Assembly: GCF_001887355.1 (NCBI RefSeq)
Contig: NZ_MPIN01000002.1
Coordinates: 372,001-436,000 of the forward strand
Direction: 5' to 3'
From: Cystobacter ferrugineus
Lineage (GTDB): Bacteria; Myxococcota; Myxococcia; Myxococcales; Myxococcaceae
DNA length: 64,000 nucleotides
Part shown: one piece after another, positions 10,053 to 19,515 of the stretch
Layout: each line of letters begins with the position of its first letter
How positions within the stretch are numbered: the stretch's first letter is position 1
Program-made: the position numbers and the translations under genes
Notes under the pieces: generated by a model
What the model was told of the DNA's origin: nothing
What the model saw: the letters and a program-made list of their open reading frames with translations, nothing else
Database searches by the model: none

Positions 10053-10364
10053 CTTGGTTGAGCCCCCCGCTCCCCATGCTCCGGAGGGCGATGGCTCGCG
10101 ACTCGCGGACGGGGCTGGTGCCGGCTCGCTGCCGGGGCTCCCATGGGGTGCAGTTCTCGTATTATCGAAAACTGGTACTGGTTACGGCGGAAAATAATCT
10201 GGTCCTGGATGGTTGCCCCTTGACTGCTTGATAGGCCTCGCCGAGTCCAGAGTCTATTCACCTGGAGTCGCGCGACGCGCGGACCCAGAGACACACCCGC
10301 GGCGCACGAAGCTCACGGCTCACCGCGAAGCTGCCGGAAGTCTTCTCGCAAGCTGCTCGAGGGG
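10053..10364. other. Intergenic region upstream of the hybrid kinase
   Basis: About 310 bases with a locally AT-rich patch near 10155-10200, which probably holds the promoter of the hybrid kinase gene and the end of the upstream two-gene transcript. No gene or clear hairpin was identified. Confidence 0.4.
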
Positions 10365-11216
10365 CTAGAGCAGGGGGACGCCCACTCCAGCCGAGGCCGT
10401 CAGGATGACACTGCGGAAGCGCTCCGGCGCGCTCACCGCGAGCTTCTCGACGCCCACGTCCGCCAGGAAGGTCAGCCGGGACAGGGGCGTCACCCGCACG
10501 CCCACCGTGCCGCCCCCACCGGCGCCCACGCCCGTCACCAGCGTGCCGCGCAGGGCGATGCGCGGCTGGATGAGGCCGTGACCCAGGAGGTAGCCCAGCT
10601 CCAGCCCCATCCCCCACCGGCCATCGGGACCCGGAAGCAGTCGCGCGCTGGAGTCCAGTCCTCCGTAGCCCAGGCTGACCCCCACGCCAAACCCCCGGGC
10701 GCCCTGGCCCAGCATGTCGACGTAGCCGAACACCTCCGGACGCAGCCGGAAGGCGTCCGGCCCGGTCCGCATGGCCTGGTGCTCGTCCTCGTGCCTCTCC
10801 TCGGCGGGCCGCGAGGGCTCGGCCTCCGTCGTGCTCCGCCGCTGCTCGGCTGCCCGGGCCTCGGCCTCCGCCCGGAGCCGCTCGGTCTCCACGTTCCCCC
10901 GCGCCAGGTCCGCCAGCGCCACGAAATCAGGAGGAAAGCGCCTGGAGTCCACCCGTTGCTCGGGGTGGCGCCGCGCGAGCTCCTCGAGTTGCGCGAGGGC
11001 CTCGTCCTTCATTCCGAGCGCATGCATCGATGCGGCGAGGTAGGCGCGCGCGAGCGCCTGCTCCCTCGACGAGGAGCGCGGATCGTCCGCTTCCCGCTGA
11101 AGCTTGTCGATCGCCTTTTCGTACTGGCCACGCTTGTAGAAATCGACTCCCCGCGGCTGCGACCACGCGGCCATCGGAGCGAGGAGGACCATCAGGACAA
11201 AGGCACGCGGGGACAT
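10365..11216 (-). CDS. Exported TPR protein with a C-terminal barrel-like region
   Basis: A 283-residue protein with a cleavable signal peptide (LMVLLAPMAAWSQ). A TPR-like section of about 80 residues follows (YKRGQYEKAIDKLQ, ARAYLAASMHALGMKDEAL, then a FPPDFVALAD segment). Next comes a charged Ala/Glu/Arg linker, and a Gly-rich C-terminal half of alternating hydrophobic strands suggesting an outer-membrane or beta-rich domain. It follows the Ser/Thr kinase gene by 33 bases on the same strand, so the pair is likely an operon. That C-terminal domain may be the surface module of the kinase-linked system. No enzyme motif. Function unknown. Confidence 0.75.
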   Translation of the reverse strand: MSPRAFVLMVLLAPMAAWSQPRGVDFYKRGQYEKAIDKLQREADDPRSSSREQALARAYLAASMHALGMKDEALAQLEELARRHPEQRVDSRRFPPDFVALADLARGNVETERLRAEAEARAAEQRRSTTEAEPSRPAEERHEDEHQAMRTGPDAFRLRPEVFGYVDMLGQGARGFGVGVSLGYGGLDSSARLLPGPDGRWGMGLELGYLLGHGLIQPRIALRGTLVTGVGAGGGGTVGVRVTPLSRLTFLADVGVEKLAVSAPERFRSVILTASAGVGVPLL

Positions 11217-11249
11217 GGAAGGACACGGCTCCTGATGGAGGGTGGGGTG

Positions 11250-13010
11250 CTAGCCCTCGGTCTCACAGGCGATCTCGTAGAGGGTCTGCTTCCCCGGGCG
11301 AATATCGAGCTGCTTGCGAGGATTCTCGATGCCGGGATTTTCGCGCAACTCGAGCGTATGCATGCCGGCACTCAGGCGCATGTCGTGCAGCGGGGGCATC
11401 TTCCCCACGTAGCTGCCATCCACGTACACCTCGGCCCAGCACTCACTGACCAGGGTCAGGGTTCCCTCTTTGGAAGGGGCGCGGTTCTTCTCGGCGGTCG
11501 TGGTGCTCCGGGTCGTCCGGGCGGGCTCGGGGCTGGTTTTTGGCGGAGCCGAGGAGGGCGTCTCCCCCGCTCCGAGGATGGACACCGCGGTGGCTCCTGT
11601 CGCGGGCTGTGTGGACGGCGCGGCCAGGGGCTCGGTTGCCTGGATGCGAACAGGACTTTTCTGTCCGGAATCGACGGGCTCCGGGGCCTTCGGTGAGTGG
11701 AAGAACAGGGTGGTTCCCAGGCCCACGAAGAGCATGGCGACGCCCACCGCCACCCGCCGCGCCGTGTGCGAGCCAGGGCTCGGCGCGCGCTCGAGTCGGT
11801 CGGTCTCGACGGTCCGCGTGTCGCGAGGCGGGGTATTCAGCCGGGTCGGGGTGGAGGAGGGCTCGGGGACGAGCGGACGCGACCCGGACACGGTCCTCGG
11901 TGCGGCCCGCGTCTCCACGACGGAGGAGACGCGCCCCGAGCGCCTGCTGACTGGAGAGCGCGGGGCGGCCGCCCTGGCTCCTTGCCGGACCTGGGCACGC
12001 GGCGCGGGGACGGGCTCCGGCGCGCTCCGGGGATGGCCGGCCACCTGGGTCGACTCCGCGGCGAGCGTCCGGGAGATGAACTTCAGATCGCGCGTCACCT
12101 CCTCCGCCGAGGCCGGTCGGTGCTCGGGATTCTTCGCCAGCAGGCGCAGGACGAGCATGTCGAGCTCGGGCGGCAGCCCTTCCACGAAGGACGATGGCGC
12201 GGGCGGCGGTGTCTGCACCTGGTGGATGGCCACCTGCATGGGAGTCGCCGCCTGGAAGGGCAGCCGTCCCGTGAGCATCTCGAACAGGATGATGCCCACC
12301 GCGTACAGGTCCGTGCGCGGGCTCACCGCCTGCCCACACGCCTGCTCTGGTGCCATGTAATCCGGCGTGCCCACGATCATGCTCGCGCGAGTCTGGGGCG
12401 TGGCGGAGTGGGGCGCCGCGGCCTGCTTGGCCAGACCGAAGTCGAGCACCTTCATGTACTCGGTGCCGTTGGACTCCTGCACCACGAAGAGGTTGCCCGG
12501 CTTGAGGTCGCGGTGGATGACGCCCACGCCGTGCGCGGCCGACAGCGCGCCGAGCACCTCGATGATGAGCTGGATGGCCTCGGCGGGTGGCAGTGCGCCC
12601 CGGTCATGGAGCACCTCGTCGAGTGGCCGCCCGGTGAGGTATTCCATGACGAGGTACTGGCCCAGCCCCGGGAGCGTGCCGAAGCCGAAGATGTCGATGA
12701 TGCCGCGGTGGCGGATGGCGCTGGTGGCGCGCGCCTCCGCGATCAGATCTCGCGAGCGAACGCTCTCGGAGGAGTCGGGGCGGATGAGCTTGATGGCGAC
12801 CTTGCGGCCGATGATGGGATGCTCGCCCTCGTAGACGACGCCCATTCCTCCGCTGCCAATGCGCCGGCGCACCTCGTACTCGCCGATCCGCTGGCCCACC
12901 ACGACGTCCCTGACGACGGTGGCCTCCCACTCCCTCTCGGACTCGTCCAGGGAAGGCGGCGGTGGCCGGCGTCCGTCGCGCATCTGCACCTCATCGTCGG
13001 AACCGCTCAT
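11250..13010 (-). CDS. Transmembrane Ser/Thr protein kinase with PEGA domain
   Basis: A 586-residue Pkn-type kinase. The cytoplasmic kinase domain has glycine loop IGSGGMGVVYEG, catalytic HRDLKPGN, DFGLA and a GTPDYMAPEQ activation segment. A Pro/Arg/Ser-rich linker follows, then a single membrane span (VAVGVAMLFVGLGTTLFF). The extracytoplasmic tail ends in a PEGA-like domain (WAEVYVDGSYVGKMPPLHDM). The start at 13010 is fixed by AGGAGGT 9 bases upstream; the longer open frame lacks support. It probably phosphorylates cytoplasmic partners in response to an envelope signal, and is cotranscribed with the TPR protein downstream. Two 21-base tandem repeats lie about 215 bases upstream. Confidence 0.93.
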   Translation of the reverse strand: MSGSDDEVQMRDGRRPPPPSLDESEREWEATVVRDVVVGQRIGEYEVRRRIGSGGMGVVYEGEHPIIGRKVAIKLIRPDSSESVRSRDLIAEARATSAIRHRGIIDIFGFGTLPGLGQYLVMEYLTGRPLDEVLHDRGALPPAEAIQLIIEVLGALSAAHGVGVIHRDLKPGNLFVVQESNGTEYMKVLDFGLAKQAAAPHSATPQTRASMIVGTPDYMAPEQACGQAVSPRTDLYAVGIILFEMLTGRLPFQAATPMQVAIHQVQTPPPAPSSFVEGLPPELDMLVLRLLAKNPEHRPASAEEVTRDLKFISRTLAAESTQVAGHPRSAPEPVPAPRAQVRQGARAAAPRSPVSRRSGRVSSVVETRAAPRTVSGSRPLVPEPSSTPTRLNTPPRDTRTVETDRLERAPSPGSHTARRVAVGVAMLFVGLGTTLFFHSPKAPEPVDSGQKSPVRIQATEPLAAPSTQPATGATAVSILGAGETPSSAPPKTSPEPARTTRSTTTAEKNRAPSKEGTLTLVSECWAEVYVDGSYVGKMPPLHDMRLSAGMHTLELRENPGIENPRKQLDIRPGKQTLYEIACETEG

Positions 13011-13224
13011 ACGGCCGCACCTCCTGGGAAATGGCTGTCGTGCGGAAGATCCGTCCGTGAGGACGAGACCGTGAAGAGGAGAAGATCGTCGCGGAACGTG
13101 GCCCCCCACGTCCACTCCGCCTCATCCGAAACAGGGACCCCTGCCCTCGTGCCGAGCGCGTGGTTCCGAATTGTCATGGGTCGCGAGAAACCTGCATGCG
13201 ACGGCCCATGTTAGGAGCGCGGAG

Positions 13225-13266
13225 CTTGCGTCTGGGCGCCAACCACTTGCGTCAAGGCGCCAACCA
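13225..13266. repeat. Two tandem copies of a 21-base unit
   Basis: Two adjacent copies of CTTGCGTC-NN-GGCGCCAACCA, differing only in the two central bases (TG versus AA), with a third partial start after them. They lie 215-256 bases upstream of the Ser/Thr kinase start. Each unit contains the palindrome GGCGCC. They may be regulator-binding sites, which is an inference from position and periodicity of two helical turns. Confidence 0.55.
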
Positions 13267-13516
13267 CTTTCACTCGCTGAGTGGTGGGATCAGTCCGCGC
13301 GTGGTGCTTCCGTGGGGTGGACCCACGATGCGAGTCTTTGCCAGACACCTGGAGTGAGTTGTGCGGGGACAGGCCGCCAGCCTGGCCGCACGGAGAGAGA
13401 AGACCCGGTGCGCCGGGGTGTTTCAAGGGGAGGGTAGACGACCAGGCCCGCGGCCCTCCCCGCGAAAGAGCCAGGGGCGGGCCAGCGGGCCGGTGTGAAG
13501 CCACGGCAGCGGGAGC
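13267..13516. other. Intergenic stretch with small hairpins
   Basis: Between the kinase upstream region and the end of the glycoside hydrolase gene. Small inverted repeats are visible: CACTC-GCT-GAGTG at 13271-13283 and CGTGGG-GTGGA-CCCACG at 13311-13327. No gene was seen, and no classical terminator with a T-run. Confidence 0.35.
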
Positions 13517-15043
13517 CTAGAGCCCGTGCCGCGTCTTGTACTCGTTGCTGGAGATGAGGGCCTCCACCACGTCACCTCGCGTCACTCCCGTTTGCAGGGC
13601 ATTCACGTAGGCGGCGAGCCCGGAGGCATCGGGATCCCTGCCCAACAAGACCGCGTACGCATAGGTGACGAAGTACGTGTTGGACATCGCGTTCAGCGTC
13701 GACGCGGGGGTGTAGTTCCCCGTGGCGAGTCTGTGGGTGCGGTACTCGTTGGAGTTGAGGAAGGCGACCTGCAATTGAATGCGGGTCATGGAGCCGTTGG
13801 TGAGTGCGTTGGTCCAGGTGGCCAACCCCGACGCATCGCCCACGCGCCCCAGGAGGATCTCGTAGAGGTACTTCACGTAGTCCGCGTGGGTCATCGAGTT
13901 GGCAACCACGGGAGGTGGCTCCCCCGTGGGGGGCGGCTGTCCACCCGCCGCGGCCTGGTTCGCGTTGATCTGCGCGTCGGTCAGCAGCCCGCGGCTCGTG
14001 ATCGTGGTCCTCTCCGCCGTAGTGAGGTTTCCGCCGGCGAAAGCGGAGACCAGGAAGAGCTGCACCTTGGGCGTGTTGAGATCATACATCAGCCCGAAGC
14101 GGCTCTCGGACATCGAGTCGAGTTCCGGCTGATCCAGCAGCTCATAGAAGGAGACCGACTCGAGGTTGACCTTTGTCTGGGACAAGATGATGTTCAGATG
14201 TTTCGTGATGCTCCGGAAGCAGGCCTCGGTCATCGGCTTGCCAGGGAGGTTCTCGTACGGGGTCCTGCTGCCATAAGGCGTGTGAGGGTCCCCCGCATAG
14301 ACTTCCGCGCAATTGAACTCATTGATCCTGACGGGCTTGTTGAAGCGGGCCATGTTGGCGAAGAGCCCTCCGGAACCGAACCAGGGGTCCGTATCCAGGC
14401 TCGTCTGCTCCGCCCAGGGATAGATGTGGTAGCCCAGGACATCGAACACCACGCCTTGCGAGACCATGAAGTCGATGAAGCCATAGGCACGGCCGATGAA
14501 TCCCAGGATGATCCGCAAGGGTACCCCGGAGCTGGCCCGGACATCCCTGATGGCTCGGGACATCCCTCGGTTGACGGCGGCCTCACGCTGGCCACAGTCG
14601 GTGTTGTACGGCGAAGCATCCATGGCGGACGAGCTGGGCGCGATCCTCAACTGGCGCTCGTTCTGGATCTCCCAGTCGCGAATCAGATGCTTCATCTGAT
14701 TGACGATGTTCCGGGTGGCATCATAGGCCTGTTGTTCCGTGGCCTGGGTCCCGCAGGTGTAGCTGTTGTTCTTCGGATCGTACAACATGGCTTCCACCTG
14801 GATGTTGCGCTCCTTGAAAGCCGTCACGACCTGGGTGAGCCAGTTGATGTCCGACTGGGGAGAGATGTCCAACCGGACGGAGCGGATGTTCCTCTGGCTC
14901 AGCACCAGCGCCGTCTGTCTGGCCTGGTCCACCGTGCTGACGTGCCGTGGATGAAGATTCACTCCATAGGTCAGCGCTTGGGCCGTTGAAGACCACGCGA
15001 GGACCAGCAGGCCCAGTGCTGAAAGCAGCTTGAGTCGATTCAT
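13517..15043 (-). CDS. Secreted glycoside hydrolase-like protein with two DUF4214 repeats
   Basis: A 508-residue exported protein. A signal peptide (LLSALGLLVLAWSSTAQA) is followed by a TIM-barrel-like domain starting YGVNLHPRH. Candidate catalytic acids are the Glu in EIQNERQ (acid/base position of clan A glycosidases) and the Glu in RINEFNCAE (nucleophile position). A Pro/Gly linker (GGQPPPTGEPPP) leads to two DUF4214 repeats, each with an LLGR.PDASGLA core and ending SNEY. DUF4214 is common in secreted and sugar-linked proteins. The start at 15043 gives a proper signal peptide preceded by GGGAG; the extra upstream open frame is not supported. Substrate unknown. Confidence 0.78.
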   Translation of the reverse strand: MNRLKLLSALGLLVLAWSSTAQALTYGVNLHPRHVSTVDQARQTALVLSQRNIRSVRLDISPQSDINWLTQVVTAFKERNIQVEAMLYDPKNNSYTCGTQATEQQAYDATRNIVNQMKHLIRDWEIQNERQLRIAPSSSAMDASPYNTDCGQREAAVNRGMSRAIRDVRASSGVPLRIILGFIGRAYGFIDFMVSQGVVFDVLGYHIYPWAEQTSLDTDPWFGSGGLFANMARFNKPVRINEFNCAEVYAGDPHTPYGSRTPYENLPGKPMTEACFRSITKHLNIILSQTKVNLESVSFYELLDQPELDSMSESRFGLMYDLNTPKVQLFLVSAFAGGNLTTAERTTITSRGLLTDAQINANQAAAGGQPPPTGEPPPVVANSMTHADYVKYLYEILLGRVGDASGLATWTNALTNGSMTRIQLQVAFLNSNEYRTHRLATGNYTPASTLNAMSNTYFVTYAYAVLLGRDPDASGLAAYVNALQTGVTRGDVVEALISSNEYKTRHGL

Positions 15044-15294
15044 GGCTCTCCCGGAAACAACAGGTTGGGCAGCGCTGTCCCATATTTCATGTTTTGATGC
15101 AATGGTTGTCGGCTCTGCCCTCCAACCCATGCCAGAGGAGACCTTCCGGGACTTCGCCGTGGCCGGTAACGGGGGGCCCTCTCCTCCGTCCGTACGCTGC
15201 AAGGTGTGATACTTCAGCACTACACCTGCCATGGATGCCCGGAATGGTCTCCAGGTGCCGGATTCGATGTGGCGGGGAGAGTGCATGTCACCGC

Positions 15295-15321
15295 GGGATG
15301 GATGGCGCGGCGCTCCATCCC
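15295..15321. promoter_or_regulatory. Inverted repeat upstream of the bacteriophytochrome gene
   Basis: GGGATGGA and TCCATCCC flank an 11-base spacer, about 125 bases before the phytochrome start and 250 before the divergent hydrolase start. It could be an operator or a hairpin; only position supports this. Confidence 0.35.
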
Positions 15322-15445
15322 GTTCTGTGATTGACGGTTCATCCAAGGGTTCCTTGTTCCGGAGTCGTCGGATGAGAGAGTAGACGTTCAGTCAGGCACG
15401 GGGAGGGGGAGGCTGGAGTTCACGAGTCAGCCCGCGTGAACAATC

Positions 15446-18145
15446 TTGTTGGACACGAGGGGAATGCGAACCGATGCCACCCAGCCGGGGCAGTTGGCCG
15501 ATCTGACCCACTGCGACAAGGAGCCCATCCACATCCCTGGCCGCATTCAGGCCCATGGGGTGCTGCTGGTGCTTCGGGAACCCGCGTTGACCATCGTGCA
15601 GGTCAGCGAGAACGTCGCCGACTTCCTCGGGATGCCGGTGGGTGCGCTGCTCGGAGAGCCCCTGCGCTCCTTCCTCCGGGAAGAGCAGCTCGCTCCGCTG
15701 CTGGAGTGTCTGCATGGGCAGAGCCTCACCGAGCCCGTGCGGCACGATCTCGTGTTGCGCACCCCCACCGGGGAGCGGCTCTTCGACGCCCTCCTCCACC
15801 GCTGCGGCGGGGCGCTCATCCTGGAGCTCGAGCCCTTCTCGCGGGAGGACGCGGTGGCGCTCGTGGCGCCCTTCCAGCAGGCGCGCGAGGCGCTCGCGCG
15901 GCTCAAGGTCGCCACGAGCCTCGACGAGCTCTATCGGATCGCGGCGAGCGTGGTGCGCCGGCTCACCGGCTTCGACCGGGTGCTCATCTACCAGTTCGAT
16001 CCGGAGGGAAACGGCACGGTCGTGGCCGAGGATCGGGAGGAGCACCTCGACACCTACCTGGGCCTGCACTATCCCGCCTCGGACATCCCGCGGCAGGCTC
16101 GGCAGCTCTATCTGCGCAACTGGCTACGGCTCATCCCGGACGCGCACCGTCCCACCGCCGCGCTCGTTCCCGACCTCCACCCCGACACCCGGCAGCCGCT
16201 CGACCTGAGTCTCTCCATCCTGCGTGCCGTCTCCCCGGTCCACATCGAGTACATGAAGAACCTGGGCCAGCGGGCCTCCATGAGCATCTCGCTCATCCGC
16301 GGCAACCAGCTCTGGGGGCTCATCTCCTGCGGCAATCACCAGGAGCCCAGACACGTCCCCTACGATCTCCGGGTGGCGTGCGAGCTGGTGGGCCAGATCC
16401 TCTCCCAGCAGATCTCCCTCTACGAGGCGGCGGAGCACTCGCGCCAAAGGATGAGCCTGCGGCTGCTCACGGAGCAGCTCACCGAGCAGATGGCGGAGGC
16501 CTTGGACTTTCGCGACGGGCTCCTCCGGCATCAGCCGAACCTGGGCGACCTGTTCGACGCCTCCGGCGCGGCTCTCTGCTTCGACGGGGAGTGCTCGCGC
16601 CTGGGGCGGACACCGGGCGAGGATGAGCTGTGGGCCCTGGCGCGGTGGCTCGACACGAACGCCCGCCTGCCTGTGTTCCACACCCATGCGCTGTCGCGGC
16701 TGTTCCCCGCGGCCGAGCGGTACAAGGACGTGGCCAGTGGGTTGCTCGCCCTGCGCATCTCCAGGCTCCAGAACCACTATGCCTTCTGGTTCCGTCCGGA
16801 GGTCGTCCAGACGGTGACGTGGGGGGGAGACCCGCGCAAGCCGGTGGAGCTCGGCCCGGACGGGCCCCGGCTGCACCCACGCAAGTCCTTCGAGCAATGG
16901 AAGGAACTCGTCCAGGGCCAGTCGAAACCCTGGCTCGCGCAGGAACTCGAGGCGGCACACGAATTGCGGCGGGCCATCATCGACGCGGACCTCAAGCGGC
17001 AGATGCTCCGCGAGAAGGAGGCCCGGGCCGAGGCCGAGGAGGCGCGGTGGTTGTTGACCTCCCTGACGGAGGCCATTCCCCAGATGGTGTGGTCCACCGA
17101 TCCCCTGGGCAATCCGGACTTCTACAACAGCCTCTGGTTCGAGAAGACCGGATGCTCCCTGGATGAGGCCCGGGGGCAGGGCTGGGCACAGGTCGTCCAC
17201 CCGGAGGACCGGCAGCGCACCCTCCAGGCGTGGCTCGAGGCCACCCGGATGGGGCAGGACTTCGAGATCGAACACCGCTTTCGCATGGTGGATGGGAGCT
17301 ACCGTTGGCAGCTCTCGCGCGCGCTGCCCGTGCGCGGCCCGGAAGGACAGGTGACGCGCTGGTTCGGGACCTCCACGGACATCGATGACCAGAAGCGCGC
17401 CGAGCAGGAGCGCTCGCGGGCCATCCTGGCGCGCGAGGAGATCCTCGCCATGGTCACCCACGATTTGAAGAACCCACTGGGTGTCATCCTGTTGACCACC
17501 GCCCTGATGCGCCGCTCGAAGTTCGAGGGCGAGCAGGGCGAGCAACTTCGGGGATACCTGGAGAAGATCCAGCGTGCGGCCGAGCGGATGAACAGCCTCA
17601 TCCGCGACATCCTCGATCTGGCACGCATCGAGGCGGGGCATTTCATCATCGAGCCGGCGCCGCACCTGCCCGTCACGCTGATGGACGAGGCCATCGAGCT
17701 GCTGCTGCCCCTGGCGACCCAGAAGGGCCTGCGGTTGGAGAGGCACGGGGGGAGCGAGCTCCTCGGCCCGGTACACTGCGACCGCGAGCGGATCCTCCAG
17801 GTCTTCTCCAATCTGTTGGGCAATGCCATCAAGTTCACCCCGGCGGGGGGCTCGGTGCTCGTCTCCGCCGAGCCGGGCGAGGGCACCGTGCGCTTCTCGG
17901 TGAAGGACACCGGGCCCGGCATTCCCGCCGAGCAGCTACCCCACCTCTTCGATCGCTACTGGCAGGCTCGGGACAAGGCGCGCATGGGCTCGGGGCTCGG
18001 GCTGTTCATCTCCCGAGGCATCATCGCCGCTCACGGCGGCCAGATCTGGGCGGACAGTTCCGTGGGTGTGGGCAGCACCTTCTCCTTCACCTTGCCGCTG
18101 GACTCACAACACAATCAGCCCCTGGGGATGCATCAACCAGGATGA
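15446..18145 (+). CDS. Bacteriophytochrome histidine kinase
   Basis: An 899-residue red/far-red photoreceptor kinase. Order: PAS-GAF-PHY photosensory module, an extra PAS (residues about 540-650), HisKA (VTHDLKNPLG, about 670) and HATPase (NLLGNAIKFTP, DTGPGIP, GSGLGLFIS). The biliverdin-attaching Cys is in THCDKEPIHIPG (residue 23, or 17 from the internal ATG at 15464). The GAF has the PASDIP motif near 210 and SPVHIEYMKNLG. The PHY tongue has PRKSF near 477. Where most relatives read CHH before the D-ring region, this one reads CGNH (about 294). TTG at 15446 and ATG at 15464 are both possible starts; GAGGGG directly precedes the ATG. No heme oxygenase or response regulator is adjacent. Confidence 0.93.
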   Translation: MLDTRGMRTDATQPGQLADLTHCDKEPIHIPGRIQAHGVLLVLREPALTIVQVSENVADFLGMPVGALLGEPLRSFLREEQLAPLLECLHGQSLTEPVRHDLVLRTPTGERLFDALLHRCGGALILELEPFSREDAVALVAPFQQAREALARLKVATSLDELYRIAASVVRRLTGFDRVLIYQFDPEGNGTVVAEDREEHLDTYLGLHYPASDIPRQARQLYLRNWLRLIPDAHRPTAALVPDLHPDTRQPLDLSLSILRAVSPVHIEYMKNLGQRASMSISLIRGNQLWGLISCGNHQEPRHVPYDLRVACELVGQILSQQISLYEAAEHSRQRMSLRLLTEQLTEQMAEALDFRDGLLRHQPNLGDLFDASGAALCFDGECSRLGRTPGEDELWALARWLDTNARLPVFHTHALSRLFPAAERYKDVASGLLALRISRLQNHYAFWFRPEVVQTVTWGGDPRKPVELGPDGPRLHPRKSFEQWKELVQGQSKPWLAQELEAAHELRRAIIDADLKRQMLREKEARAEAEEARWLLTSLTEAIPQMVWSTDPLGNPDFYNSLWFEKTGCSLDEARGQGWAQVVHPEDRQRTLQAWLEATRMGQDFEIEHRFRMVDGSYRWQLSRALPVRGPEGQVTRWFGTSTDIDDQKRAEQERSRAILAREEILAMVTHDLKNPLGVILLTTALMRRSKFEGEQGEQLRGYLEKIQRAAERMNSLIRDILDLARIEAGHFIIEPAPHLPVTLMDEAIELLLPLATQKGLRLERHGGSELLGPVHCDRERILQVFSNLLGNAIKFTPAGGSVLVSAEPGEGTVRFSVKDTGPGIPAEQLPHLFDRYWQARDKARMGSGLGLFISRGIIAAHGGQIWADSSVGVGSTFSFTLPLDSQHNQPLGMHQPG

Positions 18146-18309
18146 ACCAGACACTTCCGGCCGGGGGAGCGCGCACGGCTCAACAGCCGGATGAGCAGCA
18201 ATTGAGCCTCTGATCCGCGCTGCCTAGCTTTCGCTCCACCACCGGGTCTGGCTTTCATGGATGCATGAGAGTCATGACCCGTGGCCACTGCCTGCGGGAG
18301 TCATCAGAC

Positions 18310-19491
18310 ATGCTCATGAGGAAAACCATGCGTCGTGGTGTCGTGCTTGTCTTGCTCGCTGGCCTGGTTGGGTGTGGGGCTCCGGGGCTGGATGGGATTG
18401 AAACCAGACCAGACATGAATCGAAGAATGACGGCGTCTGATGTTGCGCTGCGTGACGGTGACGCGCCGGGTGCTCCGTCCTGGGCGGTCACCGGGAGCAT
18501 GGGGCTGCCGCGTCTATATCATACCGCCACCTTGCTGCCCTCGGGCCAGGTGCTCGTGGCGGGTGGTTTCAACAGAACCACGGAGGCGTACGAGCCGAGA
18601 GCGGGGACGTGGTGGCGGGCGGCCAATACCCTCACCACCCACCGCTCGCACACGGCGACGCTGCTGCCCGATGGCCGGGTGCTCGTGGCGGGCGGCGGGC
18701 GGCAATCCAGCACGGGGGTCAACGCGGAGCTGTATGACGAAATCACGGCCCGGTGGAGCGCCGCGGGCATCATGCTCACGACGCGCTTCGGCCACACGGC
18801 GACGCTGCTGCCCGATGGCCGGGTGCTCGTGACGGGAGGAACCGACAGGGAGTTCGGCGGGCGCACGCTGAGCTCGGCCGAGGTGTATGATCCGGGTACC
18901 GACACCTGGACGGCCACGGGAAGCCTGGGCACGGCGCGCACCCATCACACGGCGACGTTGCTGCCCTCGGGGCAGGTACTGGTGGTGGGGGGCGATGACA
19001 GGGGAATCCGGTCGAACACGGCGGAGCTGTATGATCCGAGCACCGGGACGTGGTCGTCCACGGCCGGCATGTGGGCGTCGCGCACCTATCACTCCGCGAC
19101 GTTGCTGCCCTCGGGCCAGGTGCTCGTGGTTGGCGGTGACCCGGATGGGAGCAATGTCTCCACGGAGCTGTACGACCCGGAATCCAAGACGTGGTCGTCC
19201 ACGGCCAACATGAACGTGGCACGGCGTTATCACTCGGCCACCGTGCTGAATGATGGCAGGGTGCTCGTGGTGGGTGGCTACCATGACAGCGCTGGTATTC
19301 ACTTCTCCGCGGAGTTGTATGACCCGGCCACGGGGACCTGGAGCTCCACGGCCAGCATGAACGCGGGCCGTTTCCAGCACACGGCCACGTTGCTGCCCAA
19401 TGGCTCCCTGCTCGTCGTGGGGGGTGCCGGCAATCAGGATCAATCCTCCGCCGAGCTGTACGCGCCGCAAGCCCCCGTCGTCCTGGAGTGA
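18310..19491 (+). CDS. Kelch-repeat lipoprotein
   Basis: A 393-residue lipoprotein with lipobox LVGC (Cys at about 22) followed by six kelch-type blades of about 50 residues. Each carries a variant of [17 protein letters not shown] and ends AELYDP.TGTWS. The blades should close into a six-bladed beta-propeller at the cell surface or in the periplasm. At DNA level the blade repeats are very similar, suggesting recent internal duplication. GGGAG 9 bases upstream supports the ATG at 18310. It lies between two sensor kinases but has no visible enzymatic motif. Ligand unknown. Confidence 0.88.
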   Translation: MLMRKTMRRGVVLVLLAGLVGCGAPGLDGIETRPDMNRRMTASDVALRDGDAPGAPSWAVTGSMGLPRLYHTATLLPSGQVLVAGGFNRTTEAYEPRAGTWWRAANTLTTHRSHTATLLPDGRVLVAGGGRQSSTGVNAELYDEITARWSAAGIMLTTRFGHTATLLPDGRVLVTGGTDREFGGRTLSSAEVYDPGTDTWTATGSLGTARTHHTATLLPSGQVLVVGGDDRGIRSNTAELYDPSTGTWSSTAGMWASRTYHSATLLPSGQVLVVGGDPDGSNVSTELYDPESKTWSSTANMNVARRYHSATVLNDGRVLVVGGYHDSAGIHFSAELYDPATGTWSSTASMNAGRFQHTATLLPNGSLLVVGGAGNQDQSSAELYAPQAPVVLE

Positions 19492-19515
19492 GCCCGGGCG
19501 CGTTGCCCGTGGCTC
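19490..19515. terminator. Bidirectional hairpin between convergent kelch and histidine kinase genes
   Basis: A stem of GAGCC plus CGGGC pairs with GCCCG plus GGCTC around a short loop, with one bulged T. It overlaps both stop codons. There is no long T-run, so termination efficiency is uncertain. Confidence 0.5.
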
